NCBI GenBank assembly: GCA_021783935.1
Contig: JAJXTK010000060.1
Location: 1 to 15,495, forward strand
Direction of reading: 5' to 3'
DNA from: Myxococcales bacterium
Lineage (GTDB): Bacteria; Myxococcota_A; Polyangia; Polyangiales; JADJMO01
DNA length: 15,495 bases
The translations under genes were made by a program, and so were the position numbers. Position 1 is the first letter of the stretch. Each line of letters begins with the position of its first letter. Below, piece after piece: positions 6,003-14,132 of this stretch. Below the pieces are notes generated by a model. It saw only the letters and a program-made list of their open reading frames with translations, searched no databases and had not been told where the DNA came from.

Positions 6003-7979
6003 ATGCCGACGCTTCGCACGCGCGCTTCCGCTCGCTTCTGCGCCTTCGCCGTTCCCGCGCTCGTCGCGGCGACCGTCTCTACCCGCGCCGCGGCGGAGGA
6101 GACCGCGAAGCCCGCCGCCACGTCCGAGAAGCCCGCGCTGATCCCGGCCGACACCGCGACGCTCGACAGGGACAAGGCGGTCCTCGAGAAGGAGAGCGAT
6201 TCGCATCCGCCCGAGACGGGAGGCTCCGCGGATCCGACGAGCGGCCCCGTTTATGCCGACTCGTGGTGGTCGAACACGCGCCCGATCGTCGAGCTGCACG
6301 GCTACATGCGCACGCGCGCCGAGCTGTTTCACAACTTCTCGCTCGGCCGCATCGACACGCCGACGATGTGGGAATCGCGCCTGTTCCCGCGCCCGGCCGA
6401 CGACACCTGGCAGGACCTCGCCGGCAACTGGCACGGCCCGGGCTCGAACCCGACGAGCAACTGGACCGGCTGCGGCCCCAACGGCGACGCGAACGGCCCC
6501 TGCACCAACAAGACGAACGCCACAGCCAACATGCGCTTCCGGATGGATCCGGAGATCCACATCTCCGACAACCTCCGGATCATGTCGCAGATCGACATGC
6601 TCGATAACCTCGTCATGGGCTCGACGCCCGAGGGGTACACGAACGTGCCGACCAACGGCGGCTACCAGTCGACCGGCCGCGGCGGCTACGTCCCGCTCAA
6701 GGCGTTCTCGACCACGCAGGTCGCGCCGGTCGCCGGGATCAACGCCTTCCAGAACAGCGTCACGGTCCAGCGGGTGTGGGGCGAGTTCATGACCCCCGTC
6801 GGCCAGCTGCGCTTCGGCCGCATGCCGAGCCAGTGGGGCCTCGGCATCCTCGCCAACAGCGGCGATTACATCGACGCCGACTACCAGACCAACGCCGACC
6901 GGATCATGTTCATCTCCGGCATCAAGAAGTGGGACCTCTACTTCATCGGAATGTGGGACTTCCCCGGGTCCGGCAAGACCAGCCAGACGATCGCCGATCA
7001 GCAGGGGCAGCCCTACGACGTCTCGCAGCTCGAGAACGTCAACCAGTGGATCCTCGCGATCGCGCGGCGCGTGAACCCCGCCGAGACGGCGCGGCGCCTC
7101 GCGCACGGCGAGGTCGTCGTCAACGGCGGCCTCTACGCCGTCTACCGCCAGCAGCTCCTCGCCAACGAGAGCACCTCCAACGGCCTCGGGGTGCCGATCG
7201 ACGTCTACCAGCAGAACCTGGTTCGCGTCGGCGCCAAGGCGGTCATCCCCGACCTCTGGCTGCAGATCCTCGCGAAGAACTTCCGCTGGGAGACCGAGGC
7301 GGTGATGATCGACGGGAGCATCGAGAACCCGCAGAAGGTCGACTCGGGCATCTACCAGCAGGACAACTACCAGATCCGCCAGTTCGGCTACGCGACCGAG
7401 CTCGAGTACCGCGCGCTCAACGACGATCTGCGCCTCAGCTTCTCGCACGGCTACGCGAGCGGCGATCAGAACGTCGACGGGCTCGTCCCCGGCAACCAGG
7501 GGCTCCAGCCGCGCCTGCTTCCGAACGACAACACGATCTCGACGTTCCAGTTCAACCCCGCCTACCGCGTCGACCTGATCCTCTTCCGCGAGATCCTCAC
7601 GCGCGTGCAGGGGGCCTACTACTTCAAGCCCGCGGTCCAGTACGACTTCTCGCGCGCCCTCGACGGCGAGAAGCTCGGCGGGCGCGCGGAGGTGATCTGG
7701 AGCCGCGCGAGCGTCCCCATCCAGTCGCCCGGCCACCAGCCCGACCTCGGCGTCGAGATCGATCTGTCGCTCTACTACCAGTCGAAGGACGGCAGCCTGA
7801 ACGACGATCCGACCAAGCTCGGCGGCTTCTTCGCGATGCTCCAGTACGGCGTGCTCTTCCCGCTCGCCGGCCTCGGCTACCTGCCGAACGACCGCGATCC
7901 AGCCAACCCGATGAGCGGCAAGCCGCCGGACGTCTCGACGGCGCAGACCGTGCGGTTGTTCCTCGGCATCGCGTACTGA
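6003..7979 (+). CDS. Large outer membrane beta-barrel protein resembling TIGR04551 family
   Basis: A 658-residue exported protein. The signal peptide covers about residues 1-31 (basic head, ALVAATVSTRAAA). A low-complexity Ala/Pro/Thr/Glu segment runs to about residue 85. Then comes a porin-like domain starting at RPIVELHGYMRTRAELFHNF (93-112), rich in Tyr, Trp, Asn and Gly with alternating strands: MRFRMDPEIHISDNLRIMSQ, VWGEFMTPVGQLRFGRMPSQ, WDLYFIGMWDFPG, LYAVYRQQLLANE. It ends in an aromatic-terminated strand, RLFLGIAY, as expected for BAM-inserted barrels. C157 and C167 in an Asn/Gly-rich loop could form a disulfide. The layout and the GRMPSQWGLGIL stretch recall, from memory, the TIGR04551 family of myxobacteria and relatives, which has no known function. 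It diverges from a smaller barrel gene and may share its regulation. Confidence 0.82.
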   Translation: MPTLRTRASARFCAFAVPALVAATVSTRAAAEETAKPAATSEKPALIPADTATLDRDKAVLEKESDSHPPETGGSADPTSGPVYADSWWSNTRPIVELHGYMRTRAELFHNFSLGRIDTPTMWESRLFPRPADDTWQDLAGNWHGPGSNPTSNWTGCGPNGDANGPCTNKTNATANMRFRMDPEIHISDNLRIMSQIDMLDNLVMGSTPEGYTNVPTNGGYQSTGRGGYVPLKAFSTTQVAPVAGINAFQNSVTVQRVWGEFMTPVGQLRFGRMPSQWGLGILANSGDYIDADYQTNADRIMFISGIKKWDLYFIGMWDFPGSGKTSQTIADQQGQPYDVSQLENVNQWILAIARRVNPAETARRLAHGEVVVNGGLYAVYRQQLLANESTSNGLGVPIDVYQQNLVRVGAKAVIPDLWLQILAKNFRWETEAVMIDGSIENPQKVDSGIYQQDNYQIRQFGYATELEYRALNDDLRLSFSHGYASGDQNVDGLVPGNQGLQPRLLPNDNTISTFQFNPAYRVDLILFREILTRVQGAYYFKPAVQYDFSRALDGEKLGGRAEVIWSRASVPIQSPGHQPDLGVEIDLSLYYQSKDGSLNDDPTKLGGFFAMLQYGVLFPLAGLGYLPNDRDPANPMSGKPPDVSTAQTVRLFLGIAY

Positions 7980-7980
7980 G

Positions 7981-8001
7981 GCGAGCGTCGGCCACGCTCG
8001 C
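7981..8001. terminator. Perfect 8-bp hairpin between convergent genes
   Basis: GCGAGCGT and ACGCTCGC pair perfectly around a 5-nt loop (cggcc). The hairpin begins 2 nt after the stop of the plus-strand barrel gene and ends 12 nt before the last base of the convergent minus-strand gene. There is no T-tract; a bidirectional GC hairpin terminator is the likely role. Confidence 0.5.
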
Positions 8002-8013
8002 GCGGCGACCGCC

Positions 8014-9243
8014 TCAGGACGCCGCTCGCTGCAGCGAGAGCCCTTCCTTCGTGAGGAGGTCCTCGGCGCGGCGGAGACGATGATGCACCAGGGCGGCGAT
8101 CGCCTCGCGCGCGGCCGGGTTCGACATGAGCAGCTCGTCGAAGGCGGCGCGATCGAGCCCGAGCACGACGCCCGGGGTGATCATCCGGATCGACGCGGCG
8201 GCGCGGACGCCGTGGAGCAACCACAGCGCGCCGAAGACGTCGCCTTCGCCGAGCTGCCCCGCCATGCGCTCGGAGCCGTCGGCGAGCCCGCGCACGACCT
8301 CGCAGTAGCCGCGCAAGAGCAAGTGGAACGCGAGCCCCTCACGCCCCTGCTCGAGGAGCACCTGCCCCTTCTGCACGACCTCGATCCGAAAGGCGTCGAT
8401 CAGGCGCTCGCGCGCGTCGTCGGCGAGGTGGTGGAAGAGCGGCGAGGCGCGCAGCACGTTGTAGAGCAGGCGCTGCCTGTGCGCCTCCTTGAGCGCCACG
8501 CCGACCTGCGGGTGCGCCGCGCAGAGCTGCTCGACGAGCGCCCGATCGAGCTCGAGCAGGACGCTGTCGCGGACCGCGGTGACCGTCGCGAGGCGTGGCC
8601 CGCGGCAGAACAACGCCATCTCGCCGAAGAACTCCCCTTCGCCCATCTGCGCGAGGCTGCGCACGGCGCCGCTCGCGAGCCGACGCTCCACGCGCACCGC
8701 GCCTCGCGCGACGGCGTACATGGCCTGCGCGTCCTCCCCTTCGCTCACGATCGTCTCGCCGGCGCGCACGCTGCGCAGCTGCACGCGATCGAGCACCTCG
8801 AGGAACGCCGATCGCGGCAGATCGGAGAAGACCGGGATGCGCGAGAGCGCGTCGACCTCGACGATGATCGGGCCCTCGGTGGCGGCGACGGCGCCGGGCT
8901 CGGCGCGCGGCAGCGGGGGCAGCGGCGGCGCTTCGCCGGGCGACGCCGCGATCGGGACGTCGACGCGCGGCATGGCCTGCGAGGTGCGCGGGTGCACGAG
9001 GTAGGCGAGCGCCGATCGGCGACGCAGCATGCCGGCGACGGCCGCGGGGACCAGGGCGCGCGTGCGGCGATCGTGCTGGGCGAGCAAGTGGCCGAGCAGC
9101 GTCTTGGCCTCGGCGTCGGCGGGCTCGAGCGCGAGCAGGCGCTTGCAGGCGGCGATGGCCTTGAGCAGCTGCCCATCGGCCGCGTACTCCACAGCCGCCT
9201 TTCGGAGCACGCGAATCGTGGCGTCGTCGGGGCGCGTCGACAT
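8014..9243 (-). CDS. Protein with two tandem cyclic-nucleotide-binding domains
   Basis: A 409-residue cytoplasmic protein. The N-terminus (about 8-60) is a TPR-like helical pair (AADGQLLKAIAACKRLLALEP). A Pro/Ala-rich linker (about 96-125) follows. The first CNB domain (about 133-255) has a phosphate-binding cassette, FFGEMALFCRGPRLATVTA (205-223), with the expected Glu and Arg, so it probably binds a cyclic nucleotide. The second (about 265-395) is degenerate: VFGALWLLHGVRAAASIRM (336-354) lacks the cassette glutamate. The recurring LxxxPLFxxLxxxxRxxL and RIPVFSDLPRSAFLEVL helices precede each domain, as in multi-CNB proteins. No helix-turn-helix or enzymatic domain is present, so it is more likely a sensor or adaptor than a CRP-type transcription factor. 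The ligand is unknown. ATG 9243 has no clear Shine-Dalgarno; an inverted repeat and an AG repeat lie just upstream. Confidence 0.85.
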   Translation of the reverse strand: MSTRPDDATIRVLRKAAVEYAADGQLLKAIAACKRLLALEPADAEAKTLLGHLLAQHDRRTRALVPAAVAGMLRRRSALAYLVHPRTSQAMPRVDVPIAASPGEAPPLPPLPRAEPGAVAATEGPIIVEVDALSRIPVFSDLPRSAFLEVLDRVQLRSVRAGETIVSEGEDAQAMYAVARGAVRVERRLASGAVRSLAQMGEGEFFGEMALFCRGPRLATVTAVRDSVLLELDRALVEQLCAAHPQVGVALKEAHRQRLLYNVLRASPLFHHLADDARERLIDAFRIEVVQKGQVLLEQGREGLAFHLLLRGYCEVVRGLADGSERMAGQLGEGDVFGALWLLHGVRAAASIRMITPGVVLGLDRAAFDELLMSNPAAREAIAALVHHRLRRAEDLLTKEGLSLQRAAS

Positions 9244-9258
9244 CGGCGAGATCGCTGG

Positions 9259-9273
9259 TGACCGAGACGGTCA
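9259..9273. promoter_or_regulatory. Inverted repeat TGACCG-N3-CGGTCA upstream of the CNB gene
   Basis: A perfect 6-bp inverted repeat around AGA lies 15 nt upstream of the ATG at 9243, in the 177-nt region shared with the divergent radA gene. It could be an operator, or a small hairpin in the 5' leader. It does not match the CRP site TGTGA-N6-TCACA. Confidence 0.35.
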
Positions 9274-9290
9274 GAGAGAGAGAGAGAGAG
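9273..9290. repeat. AG dinucleotide microsatellite, (AG)9
   Basis: Nine uninterrupted AG units sit in the radA/CNB-gene divergent intergenic region and share the first A with the adjoining inverted repeat. Such an AT-containing simple repeat stands out in this very GC-rich sequence. It lies outside coding sequence, upstream of the CNB gene. Confidence 0.9.
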
Positions 9291-9420
9291 GCGTACCACG
9301 AGCGACCCGACCTCGCCGCCCGGAAGCGCGCCCTCGATTACGAGATCGCCCTGATTCTACCCTCGGCGCGCCTTCCGCCGCGCCGGCGCAACCGCGCGCT
9401 GCTATGGGACGAGCGCAGGC

Positions 9421-10824
9421 ATGGCCAAGGCGTCGACGCAGTACGTGTGCGAGGGGTGCGGGGCGGCCTCACCGCGGTGGCTCGGTCGCTGCCCGTCGTG
9501 CGGCGGGTGGAACACGCTGGTCGAGGAGGTCGTCAAGAAGGGTCCGCGCGGCGCGGCGCGCGCGTCGCTCTTCAGCGAGCCCGGCCGCGGCAGGCCCGTG
9601 CCGATCGAGTCGATCGCGGAGGACGCCGCGGCGCGCATGCCCACGGGCATCGAGGAGCTCGATCGGGTGCTCGGCGGCGGGGTGGTGCTCGGCTCCGTCG
9701 CGCTCGTCGGCGGCGACCCGGGCGTCGGCAAATCGACGCTGCTCTTGCAGGCGCTCGCGGGCATGGCGCGCCGCGGCCCGACCGCGCTCTACGCCTCGGG
9801 CGAGGAGTCGATCGCGCAGGTCGCCCTGCGCGCGCGCAGGCTCGGCCTCGCCTTCGGCGAGCTGCCGCTCGGCGATCGGCTCCAGCTCGTCGGCGTGAGC
9901 GACGTCGCGGAGGTGGAGCAGGCCGCGCAGCTCACCAAGCCGACCGCGATCGTCGTCGACTCGGTGCAGGTCATCCGGTCGAGCGACCTCGAGAGCGCGC
10001 CCGGCAGCGTCTCGCAGCTGCGCGAGGTCACCGCGCGCCTGGTCGATCTCGCCAAGCAGTCGCACGCGGCCGTCTTCCTGGTCGGCCACGTCACCAAGGA
10101 GGGGGCCATCGCCGGGCCGAAGGTGCTCGAGCACCTGGTCGACGTCGTCTTGTCGTTCGAGGGCGAGCGGGGCCACGCCTTCCGCGCGCTGCGCGCGTCG
10201 AAGAACCGCTTCGGATCGGCGACGGAGGTCGGCGTCTTCGAGATGTCGCCGGCGGGGCTGCGCGAGGTCCCGAACCCGAGCGAGCTGTTCCTCGCCGAGC
10301 GCCCCGTCCACGCCGCGGGGAGCGTGATCGCGTCGGTCACGCCGCAGACCGGCGGCGCGCGCGCCGTGCTCGTCGAGGTGCAGGCGCTGGTGGGCGTCTC
10401 GGGGGGCGCCGGGCGACGCACGGCACAAGGGGTCGACGGCGCGCGCCTCGCGATGCTGCTCGCGGTGCTCGAGCGCAAGGCGGGGCTGCAGCTGCTCGGC
10501 GCGGACGTGTTCGCCAACGTCGCCGGCGGCCTCGCGATCGACGAGCCGGCGGTCGACCTGCCGCTCGCGATCGCGATCGCGTCGGCGGCGCGCAATCGCC
10601 CGTGCGCGCGCGATCTGGTCGCGTTCGGCGAGGTCGGCCTCGCGGGAGAGGTGCGCGGCGTGCCGCGGGGCGCGACTCGGCTCGCGGAGGCTGCGTCGAT
10701 GGGCTTTGGGCGCGCGCTGGTGCCGGCGAGCACTGCGGAGCGGCTGTCGGCGACCGATCGCGCGGGGGTCGAGATCGTGCCGGTGCGCGACGTGGAGGAG
10801 GCGATCGCCGCGGCGATCGGGTGA
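9421..10824 (+). CDS. radA: DNA repair protein RadA
   Basis: A 467-residue RadA (Sms), a RecA-like ATPase that helps process recombination intermediates, partly by driving branch migration as a hexameric helicase. Domains in order: an N-terminal zinc finger with C10, C13, C24 and C27 (YVCEGCG...RCPSCGGWNT); a RecA-like ATPase with Walker A GGDPGVGKST (97-106), YASGEE (124-129), a Walker B strand AIVVDSVQ (176-183) and VGHVTKEG (221-228); the RadA signature KNRFG (261-265); and a C-terminal Lon-protease-like domain (about 290-467) with GGxRxVLVEVQALV and GRRTAQGVDGARLAMLLAVLE. Length and motif order are standard. It stands alone, with no radA partner genes next to it, and converges on a small minus-strand gene 25 nt away. 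Confidence 0.97.
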   Translation: MAKASTQYVCEGCGAASPRWLGRCPSCGGWNTLVEEVVKKGPRGAARASLFSEPGRGRPVPIESIAEDAAARMPTGIEELDRVLGGGVVLGSVALVGGDPGVGKSTLLLQALAGMARRGPTALYASGEESIAQVALRARRLGLAFGELPLGDRLQLVGVSDVAEVEQAAQLTKPTAIVVDSVQVIRSSDLESAPGSVSQLREVTARLVDLAKQSHAAVFLVGHVTKEGAIAGPKVLEHLVDVVLSFEGERGHAFRALRASKNRFGSATEVGVFEMSPAGLREVPNPSELFLAERPVHAAGSVIASVTPQTGGARAVLVEVQALVGVSGGAGRRTAQGVDGARLAMLLAVLERKAGLQLLGADVFANVAGGLAIDEPAVDLPLAIAIASAARNRPCARDLVAFGEVGLAGEVRGVPRGATRLAEAASMGFGRALVPASTAERLSATDRAGVEIVPVRDVEEAIAAAIG

Positions 10825-10849
10825 GGCCCTGGGCGCAGACACGCGCGGC

Positions 10850-11113
10850 TCAGGCGTCCCCCTTGGCCCCCTGCCTGTAGCGCTGGGTGATCTCCTCGAG
10901 CGCCGTCGAGAGGTCCTCGATCGCGTGGTCTTTGTCGCCGCGGAGGTAAGCGCGCAGGCCGTCGGCGACGATCATCGCGATCGACGTGTTCACGCCGCGC
11001 GCGGTCAAGGTCGACTGGACCTCGGCGTTCTTGAGCAGCCCGTCGATGTCGTCGAAGAGCCCGTCGATCTCCCGGTCGACGCGCGCACCGGCGTCGTTCT
11101 TGTCGTCGGCCAT
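10850..11113 (-). CDS. Small conserved-type helical protein, unknown function
   Basis: An 87-residue acidic protein with no signal peptide or membrane segment. It looks almost entirely helical: DREIDGLFDDIDGLLKNAE (13-31), a central NTSIAMIVADGLRAYLRGD (42-60) and DHAIEDLSTALEEITQRYRQ (62-81). The codon usage matches its neighbours, it fills the interval between radA and a divergent gene, and its stop is placed for convergent transcription, all supporting a real gene. I do not recognise the family. No clear Shine-Dalgarno precedes the ATG at 11113. Confidence 0.7.
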   Translation of the reverse strand: MADDKNDAGARVDREIDGLFDDIDGLLKNAEVQSTLTARGVNTSIAMIVADGLRAYLRGDKDHAIEDLSTALEEITQRYRQGAKGDA

Positions 11114-11187
11114 GCGCGCGAGGGTGTATGGCGGCGTGCCCGCGGCGTCGAGGCGCGGCGCGGCCGCAACTGGCGTAAGAGACTGGC

Positions 11188-11742
11188 ATGGAGCCGCTCA
11201 CCTCCGAGGCGCGCGTTCGTCGCGCGGTCGCGCTCGGGATCGTCGCGCTCGGCGCCGCGTCCGCGGCCGCGTGCGGCCGAAAGCTCACCCAAGAGGACTG
11301 CGACGCCTTCCTCGGCCGCGGCATCGGGCTCGCGGCCTACGCGAGCGCGAAGGACGAGCCGTTCACCGTCGAGTCGGTGCGCCAGCGCGCGCGACCTGCC
11401 GAGAAGACGGCCATCGCGCAGCTCGACGCGATGTGCGTCGGCGCAGCCGACGACGGGCAGCGCGAGTGCATGCGCATGGCGCACGCGGCCACGGATCTCG
11501 ACCGGTGCGGGCCCGTCGCCAAGAAGGCGCGCGAGGTCGGCGCCATCGCGCAGAACGCGCTCGCCAAGCGCCACTCGGCCGACGAGTGCTCGAAGTACGG
11601 CGAGCACGCCGTCGCGATCGGCGCGGCCACCTTCGACGAGGTCGGCGCCGTCGTGCGCGAGTGCGACGACTTCATGAACGTCGGCGTCTTCCGGTGCCGC
11701 ATGAGCGCCACCGACAAGGCCCGCTGGGCGGCGTGCGAGTAG
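11188..11742 (+). CDS. Putative lipoprotein with duplicated four-cysteine module, unknown function
   Basis: A 184-residue exported protein. The head MEPLTSEARVRR is followed by a hydrophobic segment (13-28) and Cys29 in AAAC, a weak lipobox; a secreted soluble form is also possible. Eight further cysteines lie at 38, 83, 94, 107, 134, 159, 170 and 183. The triplets 83/94/107 and 159/170/183 share exactly the same spacing (C-x10-C-x12-C) with a 76-residue offset, and each is preceded by one cysteine (38, 134), so the protein appears to be an internal duplication of a four-cysteine module with up to four disulfides. A purine-rich TAAGAG (11176-11181) before the ATG could serve as a weak ribosome site or a -10. 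I do not recognise the family. It converges on the VOC gene with 16 nt between stops. Confidence 0.78.
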   Translation: MEPLTSEARVRRAVALGIVALGAASAAACGRKLTQEDCDAFLGRGIGLAAYASAKDEPFTVESVRQRARPAEKTAIAQLDAMCVGAADDGQRECMRMAHAATDLDRCGPVAKKAREVGAIAQNALAKRHSADECSKYGEHAVAIGAATFDEVGAVVRECDDFMNVGVFRCRMSATDKARWAACE

Positions 11743-11758
11743 TCGCGCGCGATCGCGA

Positions 11759-12133
11759 TCAGCCGCGGACCATGAAGCGATTGCCGTCGGGATCCTTGAA
11801 GTTGAACATCTTGCCCCACGGCATCGACTGCACCTCGTCGACCTCGACGCCCGCGCTCTTCAGCGACGCGTGCAAGCCGTCGACGTCGGCGGTGGAGAAC
11901 ATGAGGCTCGGGTGGGCGACCATGCTGGGGTTCTGCTGGAGCATCGCCTGCTTCGGGTAGAGCACCAGCGTCGTGTGCCCCGCGCCCGCCTCGGGCGCCA
12001 CCTCGACCCAGGTGAGCTTCGGCCCCATCGGCTGCTCGAGCGCGACGACGAAGCCGAGCTTCTCGGTCCAGAACCTCTTCGCCGCCTCCTGCGACTCGAC
12101 GTAGAGCGTCACCTTCTCGAGACGAGCGATCAT
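11759..12133 (-). CDS. VOC-fold (glyoxalase/bleomycin-resistance-like) protein
   Basis: A 124-residue single-copy vicinal-oxygen-chelate protein: LEKVTLYVESQEAAKRFWTE (5-24) forms the first beta-alpha-beta unit, TADVDGLHASLKSAGVEV the second, and the terminal strand is FKDPDGNRFMVRG (112-124). VOC members include glyoxalases, dioxygenases and drug-binding proteins that usually act as dimers. The usual metal ligands look absent: Lys7 stands where many members have His (HVTLYV), and Met-Val replaces the Glu of DPDGNxFEL. A non-catalytic or metal-free binding role is therefore possible. A good Shine-Dalgarno (GGAGG) lies 5 nt before the ATG, unlike most genes here. Confidence 0.87.
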   Translation of the reverse strand: MIARLEKVTLYVESQEAAKRFWTEKLGFVVALEQPMGPKLTWVEVAPEAGAGHTTLVLYPKQAMLQQNPSMVAHPSLMFSTADVDGLHASLKSAGVEVDEVQSMPWGKMFNFKDPDGNRFMVRG

Positions 12134-12138
12134 CGGCG

Positions 12139-12143
12139 CCTCC
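12139..12143 (-). promoter_or_regulatory. Shine-Dalgarno GGAGG of the VOC gene
   Basis: GGAGG on the minus strand, 5 nt before the ATG at 12133. It is one of the few clear ribosome-binding sites in the window and fixes the start of this gene. Confidence 0.7.
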
Positions 12144-12225
12144 GCAGATTCGGGCGCGCACAGGCGCGCGTTCGCCCCTCCACGGTAGCAGCTACGGCGG
12201 GCGACGGAGCGTCCGCTCGGGAGAC

Positions 12226-12254
12226 TTTTCGCACCCGAAGCTGTCCGCTATCAA
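12226..12254 (+). promoter_or_regulatory. Putative promoter TTTTCG-N17-TATCAA of the accC-like gene
   Basis: A -10-like TATCAA (12249-12254; four of six matches to TATAAT) lies 17 nt after a -35-like TTTTCG (12226-12231; three of six matches to TTGACA). Six nt separate the -10 from the ATG at 12261, so the transcript would start on the start codon. No Shine-Dalgarno precedes the ATG. Confidence 0.33.
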
Positions 12255-12260
12255 GCGCGC

Positions 12261-13646
<1,386 letters not shown>

Positions 13647-13654
13647 CGCCCAGG

Positions 13655-13681
13655 GCCGCGCGGCGCTACGGCTCGCGCGGC
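13655..13681. terminator. 8-bp GC hairpin between convergent genes
   Basis: GCCGCGCG and CGCGCGGC pair perfectly around an 11-nt loop. The loop contains the stop codon of the minus-strand gene (13666-13668), and the stem begins 9 nt after the accC stop. It has no T-tract. It probably limits read-through between these convergent genes. Confidence 0.4.
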
Positions 13682-14112
13682 GGCCGAGCCCCGTTGACGC
13701 CGCCGGGGTTCGAGAGCGCCGGTCGCGTCGCCATCGGATCGGGCGGCGGCGTCGGATCGGGGGGCGGGCGCACCTCGCGATCGGGGGCGGGCGGATGAAC
13801 TTGCCAGGCAGGCACCTGCCCGCTCGGCGGCGGCGGCGAGGCCTCGGGGGTCGCCTGCCACGGCTGCTGCTCGACGAGCGGCTTGGCCGGCGGATCGACG
13901 AGCTCGGGGGTCGGCGGAGCGGGCGGGGGCGGGAGCAGCGCGCGCGGATCGGGCATGCGCAGCGTGCGATCGCGGGCCCTCTGCGCGTGCCACGCATAGG
14001 CGGCGATCGCCGCGAGCAGCAGCGCGGCCGCCGCGGGGCCGAGCCGCGCGACGACCGATCGCTCGGGCGCCTGCGGTCGGCTCGCCTCGAGCCGCGCGCG
14101 CTTGGCCTTCAC
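13666..14112 (-). CDS. Proline-rich single-pass membrane protein downstream of the RHS gene
   Basis: A 148-residue protein from a GTG at 14112. A basic head (VKAKRARLEASRPQ...) is followed by one membrane helix (about 22-42, VARLGPAAAALLLAAIAAYA), then Arg-rich residues and a long outside segment (53-148) with about 35 prolines in 96 residues, including PPPPAPPTP, SPPPPS and PPPDPTPPPDP blocks. Such segments usually act as extended periplasmic spacers. I do not recognise the family. The frame is open further upstream within the RHS gene in another phase; GTG 14112 is chosen because it starts just after the RHS stop, leaving 20 nt. That arrangement suggests co-transcription. It sits where an immunity gene would be if the RHS protein were a toxin, but its composition is not typical of one. 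Confidence 0.65.
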   Translation of the reverse strand: MKAKRARLEASRPQAPERSVVARLGPAAAALLLAAIAAYAWHAQRARDRTLRMPDPRALLPPPPAPPTPELVDPPAKPLVEQQPWQATPEASPPPPSGQVPAWQVHPPAPDREVRPPPDPTPPPDPMATRPALSNPGGVNGARPPREP

Positions 14113-14132
14113 GGCGGCAACCCGCCCGGCCC

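Noticed and set aside
6000..7736. 578-codon minus-strand frame over the TIGR04551-like gene
   Set aside because: Composition is Val/Asp/Arg/Leu-rich without any recognisable domain; the plus frame has a signal peptide, barrel strands and an aromatic C-terminus.
9259..9273. CRP/FNR binding site
   Set aside because: Half-sites TGACCG/CGGTCA with a 3-nt spacer do not match TGTGA-N6-TCACA or TTGAT-N4-ATCAA.
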